Source: Parietaria judaica | Lineage: Eukaryota; Streptophyta; Magnoliopsida; Rosales; Urticaceae | Reading direction: 5' to 3' | Assembly (NCBI GenBank): GCA_954871525.1 | Contig: OX940865.1 | Coordinates: 23,482,420 to 23,546,419 of the forward strand | Length of the DNA stretch: 64,000 nt | In this document: positions 12,701 to 23,106 of the stretch, piece by piece | Position numbering within the stretch: the first letter of the stretch is position 1 | Layout of the letters: the number at the start of each line of letters is the position of its first letter | Made by a program: the position numbers and the translations under genes | The notes under the pieces: model-generated | What the model was told of the DNA's origin: nothing | Seen by the model: only the letters and a program-made list of their open reading frames with translations | Databases searched by the model: none

Positions 12701-15700
12701 TTTCGTGCTTGTCGCCGACGCACTCTCGAGACGAATTCAGAGAGGGACCGAATTGAATCTATTTCGGCCTTTGGCGGTTGGAGCTCAAGCCATTCGGATT
12801 TCGCACCTTCAATTCGCGGATGACACCCTTTTCTTTGCCGAGACCGATAAACAAGGGTGGGAAAATTTGATTGACATAGTGAGACAGTTTTGTGCAGGGT
12901 CAGGATTAAAAATTAATTTCGAGAAGAGCAACTTGATGGGAATTAATTGTTCAAGTGAGGAGACTGAAGAGCTCGCATCTTTTCTCGGGTGCACAGAAGA
13001 GTCTTGGCCTGTTTGCTATTTGGGAATGCCTCTCGGGGGTAATCCTAGGAGCAAAACTTTCTGGGACCCAGTGGTTTCGAAAGTTATAAAGCGGCTCGAG
13101 GGATGGAAAAAAGGTTTTCTCTCTAAAGGAGGGAAGATGACTCTCATCAATAGTGTTTTATCTACCATCCCCGTATACCTTATGTCAGTTTTTAAGATGC
13201 CCGTTGGAGTTGCAGACGATATAGAAAAAGTTATGAAGAATTTCTTTTGGGATGGGTTTGAAGGAGGTCGAACACGCGCGAATGTAGCGTGGGAAGTGTG
13301 CCAGTTTCCTAAGAGCAAAGGAGGTTTGGGTTTCGAGAGCCTTATTGTTAAAAATAAAGCCCTTTTGGCAAAATGGTTGTGGAGATTTCCGAAAGAACAG
13401 GGAGCCCTATGGCACAAAGTGATCAGAGCCATTTACGGTACTCAAGCTAACAACCGGGATCCAGAAGTTACGACTTCTCATACATACCGTAGCCCTTGGC
13501 GCTCTGTGTGTTCCGTTCAAGAAGAATTCTTTAAGCGTTGTTCGTGGATTGTGAGAGACGGTTCAATAGTGAGATTTTGGGAGGATATATGGAAGGGTAA
13601 TCGTTGTTTCAAAGACCGTTTTCCGTGCCTAGCTCGCTTGTGCCCACTCCAAAATGTATCTATTTACTTGGTTGGCTCGCCTTCTCCAATCCCCGGTCAG
13701 GTCGAGTGGGACTTCCAATTCCCTCGAGATTTGACTACTCGGGAGATGGACGAAGCTACCGAGTTATTGCAAATATTGAGCTCTGTGAGTTTATGGGAAG
13801 GAATAGAAGACCGGCGTGCTTGGCTCCATGATGCGGAGGAGTTTTCTGTAAAGTCAATGACGAAAGAGTTATCACCAGGCTTTGCTCTCCCGGATGTGCC
13901 TTTTTGTGAAGTAATTTGGAAATCCGCGGTTCCAAAAAAGGTTCAGTTTTTTGCTTGGTTGGTTGCCCGTCGAAGAGTCAATACGGCTGAAATTGTTCAA
14001 AGGCATAATCCCCAAACTACGTTGCTCCCTAGTGTGTGTTCGATGTGTTTCTCGTCCGAAGAAGAGCTCGATCATTTATTCTTTCATTGTCACACAGCTA
14101 AAGCCGTTTGGGCTTGGCTTTTTTCCAATCTAAAGGTGGATCTAGTGGGCTTCACTTCCATCGCTGATTTGCTGCAAATTCACAAAGTTCCAAGGCGAAA
14201 TAACAAATGGCACGTTGCGGCGAAGATTGGAATTGTAACTACTTTATGGTGCATCTGGAATACTCGCAACAAGTTCCTCTACAATGATATATTTTGGAAT
14301 CTTAATGGGTTGATAGATAGTATCAACCATTGTATTGCTCTTTGGCTTTTTTCCTCGTGCAATGAGTTTTCGATGTATTCTCTCGCGGACCTTTCGAGAG
14401 ATTGGGCTAGTACTTTGTAACGACTAGTCCTCGTTTTTCTTTCTTTCTTATGGTAGAGTTTTGGTTTATATAGCCGGTCTGATTTTGACCGACCAATTTT
14501 AAACCACTCTCTAGCCTTGTATTGTAATTTACTTTTTATCAATATAAGCGATGTTTCTTTTAAAAAAAAAAAATTAAATTTCCTAATTAAGAATTATATT
14601 TACAAAACTATGTTGATGATTATTGAATAAAATTTATAAATAATCGGAAAAGTTCCCAAGATTAGTTTGTCATCAAGCATAATTTATAAATAACTGATTG
14701 AACTTCTTATTGTTTTTAAGGGTTTTTCTTACACCCCTATTTTCAATAAATAAGTTCTTCTAATCATAAACAGAATGAAGAGTTTGACTGAAAGCTGGTA
14801 TTTATAGGCATATAGAATTAGTTAAGCGCAAATGGATAATACAAAACTGATGCTGAGTAGTAACTGTAGGCAACAAAACCTAAAATAAATAGAATTAGTA
14901 AGTACAGAAACAAATGATACAGATGGCACAAGTTCCAAAACCTGATGATAAGGGAAACTTCACTTAATGACATACCAAACACCACTTATTCTTAAAATAA
15001 TCCATCAAGTTTCGTGATTCTTAAAGAGACCTTTTCAGGACAATATTTGCCCAAAATTCAGGACCACTTTTGTCCAAAGAAAAGTTATTTTCAAAATTAT
15101 GAAACTTGGAGGATTAATTTGAGAATTTGGAATACATTGTGGTTTATTGGCTGAAGTTTCCCGATGATTATTATAAATTTGTGCAAATGGAAAAATAGTT
15201 GACAAAAGAGGAAATTGAATTATCACCTGATTGAAGAAGTTCATCGTCTCTTTAACGACCTCTCTGACTTTATCATCGTCAAACCATCCCAACTTTGTAA
15301 CTCGACAAAAGAGTTGGATTAGGGATCCAATCACAAACGACTCCAAATTTTCTCCTTTAGCAGCTAGATAGCTTACAAGATAATTCCCTTCAATTTAAAT
15401 TGTCGTTAGGTCAAATTTCAAAGGTTTATGAAGATATGGGGGAATATGATAAATTTAAAAAGGGGCATAGTTTCAAACATCTTAAAAGATTTCCATCAAG
15501 TAAGGAAATTAAGTTGGACAATACAAGGCAACAAAGAGAACTGGGATTAGCAGAGAAACACATATCGATGAAGGTACATTAAGCTATTTAGTATCTTCCA
15601 TCAGATAGAAATGCAACAAAAAAAACGATACGTTATTCTATCGGAATATTCAAGAACAACAAACTTGGAGCAATATGATAATTAGGAGTTACAATAGAAG

Positions 15701-16074
15701 ATACTATCCGATTATCAGACCTATCAACTACAAACAAACAACACATAAAACTGGAACAGTGATACTAAGCCTATCTAACATAAAACTACGCAATTCATAT
15801 ATTTAAAAACAGAATAAGCTAGAAGAACATTACGAATATCAAGCCGGAGTTGTAAAGGAAGGCTTTGATCGGTGACTTGCTTCAACAAGCTTGAACTAGC
15901 CATCATCAATGCATAAGAAGAAGATGCATTTTCCAATATGTATAGGCACTGTGAAACATAATCGGAATTTGTCGAAAAACATGTGAGGGTGGCTTCGGCG
16001 TGAGCTCGTTCCATGGCATCTTGTGACTTGTATAGCCTTTCACACAGCACTTCCAACTGTGCCAAGCTCTCCAT
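753..16074 (-). CDS. XPO7: Exportin-7 (XPO7/RanBP16-like nuclear transport receptor), 28 exons
   Basis: Importin-beta/HEAT-repeat karyopherin; the family carries cargo through nuclear pores with Ran-GTP. Exons (coding order): 16074-15834, 15387-15227, 12196-12134, 11929-11812, 11707-11598, 11432-11337, 10972-10849, 9775-9708, 9601-9515, 9226-9074, 8552-8457, 8326-8267, 7770-7661, 7003-6916, 6765-6661, 6135-6031, 5605-5553, 5440-5377, 5274-5140, 5043-4931, 4546-4453, 3887-3668, 3365-3235, 3114-2968, 2818-2690, 2344-2246, 1564-1526 and 890-753. Every junction is GT-AG, and the spliced frame is 3147 nt (1048 aa), the usual length of plant exportin-7. From memory it aligns end to end with Arabidopsis At5g06120: N-terminus MESLAQLE, middle QWASSSVYY and FDSSSPNGILLFREVSK, C-terminus NRDKFTQN. 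Exon 27 is a 39-nt microexon. Intron 2 contains a LINE in the opposite orientation. No disabling change was seen, so the gene looks functional. Exon edges were placed by eye and could be off where two acceptors are close. Confidence 0.95.
1526..1564 (-). other. XPO7: 39-nt microexon (exon 27) of the exportin-7 gene
   Basis: The minus strand reads TGTGCAG acceptor, 13 in-frame codons (MFTTIKSQILASH), then GTAAGTCC donor. The segment fills exactly the gap between exon 26, ending in NEE, and exon 28, starting SADQQRR; the Arabidopsis protein has a similar 13-residue stretch there. Without it the frame would stay open but lose 13 conserved residues, so an automatic annotation could easily skip it. 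Confidence 0.85.
12321..14573 (+). mobile_element. 5'-truncated LINE (L1-type non-LTR retrotransposon) in exportin intron 2
   Basis: Homology to plant LINE reverse transcriptase begins abruptly at 12321 with the YKIIAKVLAERLK segment and runs to a 12-nt A tail at 14562-14573, after a typical short 3' UTR. The endonuclease and the N-terminal part of the RT are missing, as expected from incomplete target-primed reverse transcription. The element lies on the opposite strand to the exportin gene, only about 125 bp from exon 3 (12134-12196). The 5' junction carries a 12-bp direct repeat, TTCCTTTTTATA, at 12293-12304 and 12313-12324. I found no convincing target-site duplication beyond the A tail. 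The body has no stop codon, which suggests a fairly recent insertion. Confidence 0.93.
12342..14420 (+). CDS. LINE reverse transcriptase, C-terminal part with zf-RVT
   Basis: This is a 692-residue open frame, continuous in frame with LINE sequence from 12321. The RT fingers/palm contain KLDFEKAYD near residue 50, the RQGDPLSPFLF motif near 110 and the catalytic FADD at residues 158-161. The thumb region with YLGMPLGG follows. A zf-RVT domain with CSMCF and a downstream H-C pair lies near residues 540-610. There is no RNase H domain. The first methionine here is internal to the original ORF2, so this is a remnant frame and not an independent gene; it is transcribed, if at all, antisense to the exportin gene. 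Confidence 0.9.
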   Translation: MAERLKGVMEDTISEVQGAFVSGRQITDLILIANEVVESYSRSGKKGAVLKLDFEKAYDRIDWKFIDFVLERKGFDGRWRKWIGGCLSTVSFSVMINGRPRERFSGSRGIRQGDPLSPFLFVLVADALSRRIQRGTELNLFRPLAVGAQAIRISHLQFADDTLFFAETDKQGWENLIDIVRQFCAGSGLKINFEKSNLMGINCSSEETEELASFLGCTEESWPVCYLGMPLGGNPRSKTFWDPVVSKVIKRLEGWKKGFLSKGGKMTLINSVLSTIPVYLMSVFKMPVGVADDIEKVMKNFFWDGFEGGRTRANVAWEVCQFPKSKGGLGFESLIVKNKALLAKWLWRFPKEQGALWHKVIRAIYGTQANNRDPEVTTSHTYRSPWRSVCSVQEEFFKRCSWIVRDGSIVRFWEDIWKGNRCFKDRFPCLARLCPLQNVSIYLVGSPSPIPGQVEWDFQFPRDLTTREMDEATELLQILSSVSLWEGIEDRRAWLHDAEEFSVKSMTKELSPGFALPDVPFCEVIWKSAVPKKVQFFAWLVARRRVNTAEIVQRHNPQTTLLPSVCSMCFSSEEELDHLFFHCHTAKAVWAWLFSNLKVDLVGFTSIADLLQIHKVPRRNNKWHVAAKIGIVTTLWCIWNTRNKFLYNDIFWNLNGLIDSINHCIALWLFSSCNEFSMYSLADLSRDWASTL

Positions 16075-18317
16075 TGTTATAGCTCAGCAACAGAAGTCAA
16101 TTTTTTTCTCCTTTCCCACGTAAACCAATATATATCTACAATTTTCCTATTAAATAAATGCATATATTTAGAAAACCAAAAAAATGTGATTATAATATAA
16201 CCTTCAGTCAACGAAGCGCTTATAGTGTTTACAAATGTGAAAGGAAAAGAAAGGAAAATAATGTTCTAATTTCTAATATAATCATTTTACAATTATGTAA
16301 ACAACGAAATGCCCAAGAAAACGTGGAGACAACTTGTCATCGGCAAACCTTCGAGCCTGTAAGAGGTCAGTTCCAATCCTGAAAGGTATATAAAATGTTA
16401 ATTACATAAAAAAAAAAAAACGTCATTATTCGAGACTGTCCCAAATTTATTTATTTCGTCATTATAACTCAAATCTTCAATGCGCCTTTTCAAATCTGCC
16501 TTATATTCATGGCTGATACTTAAAAATCCAATCCTACGACATACCAAATCTGCCACGGCTACCATTCCTTACGGGAAGAAAAGCAATAATTTCAAAGCAA
16601 TCTCGCGAAATAAATGACACATGAAGGACACCAAAATTATACTATTTTCATTCAGCGGGAAGTTGCGCTTTCAGTTAACTGCCAGTGCCACTATAAAAAT
16701 CCTGACACTCTCTTCAAACAATTCAATCCCAAACCTCAAGAACTTCTCTCTTCCCCGTCAAGCCGCAAAAATTCTTATAATATACACGAAACTAACCCGA
16801 TACAACAATCTACCTTCTACGAAACACGCCATTTCAAGAAACAGTATTTTCATCAGCCATGAGAAGCAACTATGCCTTGCCTTCTACTACCATTTGGTGC
16901 ATTGTAGTTCATTTGCACATGTATTCAATTCTCTCCCTGCTCTATAACCAAATCCCTAGCAAATTGAATCACAAACAAAGATCTTTACGAGAACGAAAAC
17001 GAAATTCCAAACACAAAATACTCTAAATTATACTCCATTTCCTCACTACAAAACCATTTTCCGATCCTCAAAACCATGTTTTCTCCACAATGCTGGTTCC
17101 GAATCGGCGTAAACATCACAGAAACTGTCGACTACACAAACAATAAAAAATTTATCGGAAAATTCACCAGTCGCTTAGAATCGATGAACCGAAACCGCGA
17201 GTCAGGCGAGGAAGAGTGATGGATAATCGACAGAAATCAATGGAGAAATGAAGAAGAAAGGTTGAAGAGGTTTATCAGAAGAGAGCTCACAGGAAGAATC
17301 CATTAACGCCGAGACTGTAATGGAGAGAGAAAAAGAGGTCTCTGATTTCCACCATTTTATAGTTGTTTCTCGTGAACAAAACGACATGCGTTTTACCGAT
17401 TGATGGCTTGTGCCTCGTTGCTTGTCGTTCGGCTGGCTTGCCTTTTTTATATTTGCGGCATAAGTGTCTATAAATACACTATAAGTAGAGATTTGCAAAA
17501 ATACTTATTCGGGTGGCATCCAATAAGAGCCAAACAGAAGTAAAAAATAAAAATAAACCAGTATACGTCGAAGCATTTGGAAAATCTAATGTATAATCAA
17601 TCATTGGATGAAATCATTGACTAAAGTATGCAGTTATTTAGAAGAAAAAAAAGATCTTATTATATTTGAGTACAGCTAAATAATGTTGTACTATATATAC
17701 TTGTTGTGGATGAAATTTAATTGTTCTATACTTTTTTATATAACAAATTAATATACAAATATTTTCTCTAAATTATACTTCTCTCTCTCTCTCTTTTTTA
17801 CTAGGGTATACAAATTACATTATACTATTATTTTTATGACCAACTAATGAATTTTCAAAGAATTAGATACACAGTGTGAATTGAAGTATTTTAACTTTTA
17901 TGTTACCGGCTAAATATCTAATACTTTATTTTTTTATGGTAGCTTAATTTTTTTCCACAATTAAAGTTCCTAACGTTCATTATTTTACTTCTGTCTAAAA
18001 TTTCGTTCACTTTTTTCAATAAATTTAACAAGCTTTGGACGTGTCATGAAGTCTTTGACACACGCAACTTTTTAGAAATTTTAAAAACAATACTTATGGG
18101 ACTTCGAACGTTAAATAGAAAAAATAATGGACAACAGTATTTTAGCCATAAAAAAAATAATTATACCATCATAATAATCAATATATTAAGTACTTAAGCT
18201 AATTATTAACCCTACAATTAATAAAGCAATATGCTATTGACAGATCAACTTACAAAGATTATTTTGCTATCGGGTTACAACAGGATCAGATCAAACCAGT
18301 TCAAGTTTACAATATGA
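16075..18317. other. Spacer with probable exportin 5' leader
   Basis: No conserved coding frame is visible. On the minus strand, about 17100-17370 looks like a transcribed leader: pyrimidine-rich, with a short upstream frame starting MDSSCELSS near 17300 and a possible donor (ACTG|GTGAAT) near 17177. An intron to just upstream of the exportin ATG at 16074 would fit, but this is inference. The motif GCGGCATAAGT at 17455-17465 matches the ends of inverted-repeat transposons elsewhere in the window. 17500-18317 is AT-rich and I see nothing else in it. Confidence 0.4.
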
Positions 18318-20054
18318 TCAAACATATTGTATTACTGATTGCAAAGAAGAATCCAACTTCCCGGAAACTACCAAATCAACAAACAATTCGGCCGTCGTAG
18401 CGTCTGCTGAGAATCCTTTAGTCACCATCTCTTCTCTAAATTGCAGCGCTTTCGACATCTCATTATTCTTAATGCATCCTCTGATCATCAAATTGAAAGT
18501 GCAGCCGTCGGGTGTGCATCCGTTAGCTTTCATTTCTTCACGCAAGTTCATTGCTTCACCTACAAGTCCTTCATTGAGAAGTCCATCAATCAATATGTTA
18601 TGCGTCCACACGTTAGGTATAAGCCCCTTGGATGGAAGTCCAAAGAGTATTTTCTTTGCTTCCGTAAGATGTCCTGCTTTACACATGCCTCCAATGAGTG
18701 TATTGTAGACAATAATATCGAGTGACAACTTCTCTTCTTCCATTTTATGAAATAATTTCATTGCCTCTCTAAATTGTTTGTTCTTAAATAGACCATGGAG
18801 TAAAGCCGTGTAAGTTTGCAGAGTCGGTTGTGGACCTCGAGCTTCCATCTTCTGAAGTAAACTGCAAGCTGCCTCGGTTCTCCCTACTTTGCATAGACCG
18901 GAAATCATCGAATTATAAGTAACATCATTTGGAACTAACCCTTTGGATGAAATTTCTTCAAATAGACTGAGTGCCTCGTTGATCCTACGATCCTTGCAAT
19001 AGCCATTTATCAAAGTGCTATAGCAAAAATCATTAACTTCTAAACCTTTTTCAATCATCATATCAAAAACTTTCCTTGCGTCATCAACTTTTCCACGTAA
19101 ACAATGGCCTTCCATTAGCGAGCTGTGTGTTACCACATTAGGCATGACGCCTCTTTGCACCATGCTTTCGATCACTCCGTGTGCTTCTTTAACCATGCCA
19201 TTCTTACAAAACGCATCAACCACAATCGAATAAGTATGTGTATCTGCAGTTATTTTTTTACTTTCCATATCACTCAACAACCTCATCATAACTTCTTTCC
19301 ATTCGTCCAGTACATAAGCTCCATGAATTAAGGTGTTGTAAGTAACCACGTCCGGAACGATGTCGCTTACTATCATCTCTTCAAATAGGCTCAGAGCATC
19401 AATGATTAGCCCGGCCTTGCAAAGTCCATCCAGAACCGTATTGTAGGACACTACATTAGGCTTGCAAATTTTACTTTTTTCCATCTTTTTAAGCCACTGA
19501 ACTGCTAGAGCATAGTTTCCAACCTTACATAAACCTTTAAGTAAGGTGTTATAAGTAATAACATTAGGAATACAACCACTCTGAATCATCTTGGAATAGA
19601 ACTCTTGCGCTTCTATAACCTTGTTCTCATGAAAAAACCCTTTGAGTAGCGTATTCATTGTCACTGAGTCAGGTTCATGACCAGATTTCAGGAATTTTCC
19701 AAACACTGACAAACCGAAGTCTACGCGGTTTAAACGGCAGAAGCAATTGATCATGATATTTAGAGTGTAATCCTCACCAACGATTCCAAGCGAGTTCATC
19801 CGTGTGTGCAAGAGTATGGCATCAGAATAGTAGCTTGCCTTAGCCATCTCACCTAAAAGCTGATTGAAACGCGCAACGGAAGGCAACGGACGCATTCGGA
19901 GCATGGCATCGAACGAACTCCGAGCTTCCTCACGATCCATACGACCACTGCTTGTGAATGAGTGAGAACGAATGCTAGCTGTCCGAGTGTTTCTCAAGTG
20001 AAGAGACAAGAAATCTCGAAAGCCCGAAGCAGCACTGCACTGAATCCTCGGCAT
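18318..20054 (-). CDS. P-class pentatricopeptide repeat protein, Rf-like
   Basis: Single-exon, 578 residues. After a basic, Ser/Arg-rich leader of about 40 residues (a likely mitochondrial presequence) comes the RMRPLPSVARFNQLL segment typical of restorer-of-fertility-like (RFL) PPR proteins. About 14 tandem 35-residue repeats then run to the C-terminus, recognisable by repeated VVTYNTLI.GLCK and PNVVTYN signatures. There is no E, DYW or SMR domain, so it belongs to the P class. Family members bind specific organelle RNAs and guide end processing or translation; residues 5 and 35 of each repeat set the target, which I did not decode. The start is the first Met and gives the full leader. A 5' UTR intron between about 20296 and 20094 is possible. 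The gene is intact. Confidence 0.93.
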   Translation of the reverse strand: MPRIQCSAASGFRDFLSLHLRNTRTASIRSHSFTSSGRMDREEARSSFDAMLRMRPLPSVARFNQLLGEMAKASYYSDAILLHTRMNSLGIVGEDYTLNIMINCFCRLNRVDFGLSVFGKFLKSGHEPDSVTMNTLLKGFFHENKVIEAQEFYSKMIQSGCIPNVITYNTLLKGLCKVGNYALAVQWLKKMEKSKICKPNVVSYNTVLDGLCKAGLIIDALSLFEEMIVSDIVPDVVTYNTLIHGAYVLDEWKEVMMRLLSDMESKKITADTHTYSIVVDAFCKNGMVKEAHGVIESMVQRGVMPNVVTHSSLMEGHCLRGKVDDARKVFDMMIEKGLEVNDFCYSTLINGYCKDRRINEALSLFEEISSKGLVPNDVTYNSMISGLCKVGRTEAACSLLQKMEARGPQPTLQTYTALLHGLFKNKQFREAMKLFHKMEEEKLSLDIIVYNTLIGGMCKAGHLTEAKKILFGLPSKGLIPNVWTHNILIDGLLNEGLVGEAMNLREEMKANGCTPDGCTFNLMIRGCIKNNEMSKALQFREEMVTKGFSADATTAELFVDLVVSGKLDSSLQSVIQYV

Positions 20055-21149
20055 TTCGAACCACGAACTATGGAAAGCAGTCTCTTCCTTCTCTTACTAT
20101 GTAAAGCAACACAGAAAAATTTCAGGAATTAGTTTAATGGGTTTTCATTATTCAAAGCTCTCACAACAGATGATATATAATATACAGAACCTTAACTCCA
20201 TTGATTGTCAAGCTAAAAGTATCGAACTGAAACTATGCAACAAATTCATAAAACAGAGCCCAAAAGTAAAGAAAGAAAGAAAGAAAAAAAAAACTCACAG
20301 ATAATCGGAGAGGCAACGAGGAATCCGCTCACAGAGAGCGAGAGAGAGACGAAGAAGCTATTTATTTAGGGCCTTGCGATGAATTAGGAGTATCTGCTTG
20401 CACCAGTAACTCACGACGAAGTAATACTTCTGGGATAAAACGGCATTTGAAGGTTAATACTTGTTGGAACTTAGGCCGCTAATCTTAAATAAAAATATAA
20501 AATTCAACAATAATAAGCTCACTTACACTTATTATCTTCATCTCAAAAACAACCCGTACGGTAAAGTTTTTCGAAATCATTTTCAATGTTTTTTTTTTAA
20601 TCATTATACAGAAATGAAAACTTATTTGATGCATTTTACTGTTAAAATATTCTTGAAACTAGCATTTTCATTAGGTACATTTTATGCTTGTAATTAAAAA
20701 CATAAAATTAGTTATTTTTATCTTTTTTTTTTAGTAGCAGCTTTTGAAAATACTAGTCACCGAACGTGATTTTGAAAACAAAACAAAAACACATTCTCGA
20801 AAAAATCTTAAAAATGTACTTGGAAAGTTCCGAGAACATATACCAAATGAGCAATGGTAATTTTAGATGATTAGAATAGTTTATGATATTGATATACATA
20901 GATGTACCTGCTAAAAGCAACCGAATTGGGATCAAATAACCGAACTTTGAAAAGTGGACGATATTGCAATACTCACAAAAGAAATACGAGCGTGAAAGAA
21001 AATGAGTATGTGCCAGTATGAAACATTAAATACTTATGCCGCCCACCCGAGGATTCTTGGCTCCGAAAGAGAAGAGGAGGCTTATCCGAAAGCCACAAAA
21101 CCAACCAAAGACACTTCGCAGTTTGGCTAAGCACCAGACCAGACCAGCC
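20055..21149. other. Divergent promoter region between PPR and PSRP5 genes
   Basis: The PPR gene (minus) and PSRP5 (plus) diverge from this 1.1-kb spacer. The PPR-proximal 300 bp is purine/pyrimidine-rich leader-like sequence, with a possible 5' UTR donor on the minus strand near 20296. An ACTTATGCCGC motif at 21032-21042, about 110 bp upstream of the PSRP5 ATG, matches termini of the fold-back transposon at 23107-23574. No other feature is supported. Confidence 0.5.
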
Positions 21150-21636
21150 ATGGCTCTCCTCCTCTCTTCAACCTCCCTCTCCGCTTCGCTCTTTCGCCAT
21201 TCCTCTTCGCAACCTTCCATTCCCACCGCCAGTGAGTTCCTCTCTCTCTATCTCTCTCTCTCGATTCCAATTTCGCCACTCTGCTTGAATTTTGCGAATC
21301 TCTTCAGTTTCCAGGCTTCCGATCAAACCCGCCGCTCCGTGGGTGAAGCGCTTCAGCGGTGTTCGGCTTCGGACGCCGTCCACGGCCGGCATTGCTCGTG
21401 ACGTGGCGGTGAAAGCTTCCGCGGAGGTGGACGGAGCCGAGGGCGAGAAACCGGAGGCGGTTCCGGTGGAGAGCCTGCCGCTGGAGTCGAAGCTGCAGGA
21501 GCGGATGGAGCAGAAGGCGCGGATGAAGCTGGCGAAGAAGATCCGGCTCCGGAGGAAGCGGCTGGTGCAGAAGAGGAGGCTGAGGAAGAAGGGGCGATGG
21601 CCTCCTTCCAAGATGAAGAAGAACAAGAACGTTTGA
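21150..21636 (+). CDS. PSRP5: Plastid-specific 50S ribosomal protein 5 (PSRP5/cL37), 2 exons
   Basis: Exons are 21150-21231 and 21308-21636, joined across GTGAGT...TTCAG; the total is 411 nt, 136 residues. The N-terminus (MALLLSSTSLSASLF, rich in Ser, no acidic residues) is a chloroplast transit peptide. The acidic middle is followed by the diagnostic very basic tail: ESKLQER, KLAKKIRLRRKR, LVQKRRLRKKG, WPPSKMKK. This matches Arabidopsis PSRP5 (At3g56910), a small plastid-specific protein of the large chloroplast ribosomal subunit, needed for plastid translation. The splice restores the conserved ISRL residues at the junction. The 3' UTR runs into a ~200-bp tandem repeat array. Confidence is high because the C-terminal half is nearly invariant in the family. 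Confidence 0.95.
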
Positions 21637-21718
21637 TCTTCATTCAGGTTTAACCAACCACCTCTCACACCACATTTGATTCACTCGTTGTTTCTGTTCA
21701 ATGCTTTTGTTTTTCGCT

Positions 21719-22625
21719 TAGACGGTTAGAATCGAATGTATTTATTCGGATTTGAAGACGAGAATGAATGCGATTACAGAGGTTCGGTTTTGCCGGTTTT
21801 TTATAAAGAGGAATGAGCTTAGGAAGTACAAACATTACGGCTTTGCACGTTTCTGTTTCACGTTTTTTACCGGCGTTTTTTTGCGTTTTCTTTTGTTCGG
21901 AAAGATTTTTGTTTAGTTAGGCGTTTAGAGTCGAATGTATTTGTTCAGCTTTGAAGACGAGACTGAATGCAATTACAGAGGTTTGGTTTTGCTCGGTTTT
22001 ATGCGTTTTGTATACGAAGCTCTTTTTGATGAAGAAAACAGATTAGGAAGTATAAACATAATTGCTTCGCACGTTTCAGTCTAACGTTTTTTATCGGCAT
22101 TTTTTTTCCGGTTTGTTTGGTTAGACGATAAGAGTCGAATGTATTTGTTCAGTATTGAAGATGTGACTGAATGCGATTACGAAGTTTTGGTTTAGCCGGT
22201 TTTGTGTGTTCTTGTGTATGAAGCTCTATTTGATAAAGAAAACAGCTCAGTACAAGCATAATTGCCGCAAATGTTTCTGTTTAGTGTGCGTTTGTTTGGT
22301 TTGAAAAGGAATTATGTTCGGTTAGACGTCTAAATTCAGCTTTAAAAACGAGACTGAATGCACCGGTTTTTATGCGTTCTGTGTATGAGTCTACTAATAC
22401 GAGACTCTTTTGATGAAGAAAACAGCTTAGGAATTACAAAAATAATAATTGCTACACATGTTTATGTTAAACGTTTTTTTATCAGCGTTTTTCATGTTTT
22501 GTTCGGAAGGATTTTTTTTCAGTTAGACGTTTAGAATCGAATGTACTTGTTCAGCTTAAAGACGAGATTGAATGCAGTTATAGAGGTTCGGTTACACCAG
22601 TTTTTATATGTTTTGTGTGTGACAC
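21719..22625 (+). repeat. Degenerate tandem array, ~200-bp unit, about 4.5 copies
   Basis: Units begin near 21719, 21917, 22121, 22322 and 22522. Each starts TTAGACG or TTAGGCG, continues with (T)GAATGTATTTGTTC and GAAGACGAGACTGAATGC, then a GGTTCGGTTT block, then GATGAAGAAAACAG, AGGAAGTA and CACGTTT, and ends in a GTTCGGA/TTTTTTC stretch. The copies have drifted by substitutions and small indels, and the fifth is partial. The first unit overlaps the probable 3' UTR of PSRP5, so the array probably arose by duplication of the PSRP5 3' end. Confidence 0.85.
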
Positions 22626-23106
22626 AATTACTAAATACCGCTACAAAATGTTACGTAAGTATTTAAGTATTTATTTGATACATTCAATTTATTGTTTATA
22701 TTTAATGTTATACATTTGATTTTCAGTTTAAAAGTTGTACCCATTAAAGAGAAATTATAATGAATAGCCACATTCATATGTTTACATTGCATTTTAACAA
22801 ACTTACGGTTTTTATTTTACAAAATACCCATATTCAATGGTTACTTAATATGGTTATAATGGTTAATATAGTTATAATGATTGATATGACTATTTTTATC
22901 ATGGTTAATTGGCTATTTGATAAATATTAAGCAAAGCTATTATTTTGTCAATTTTAAACTATCAAATTGGCTATTTAACTTAAAGCTCCTTTAAAATTTA
23001 ATTTTTATCCTCGGTTTTCCTAAAATATAACTTGGACATGTCCTATTCAATCTGTTAGGCGTTTACCCATAAGAGTTTTTTAAGGGGCGTTTACTCATAG
23101 TTTGAA

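Noticed and set aside
17202..17498. A 98-residue minus-strand frame as an independent gene
   Set aside because: Composition is leader-like and there is no recognisable domain; better explained as exportin 5' leader.
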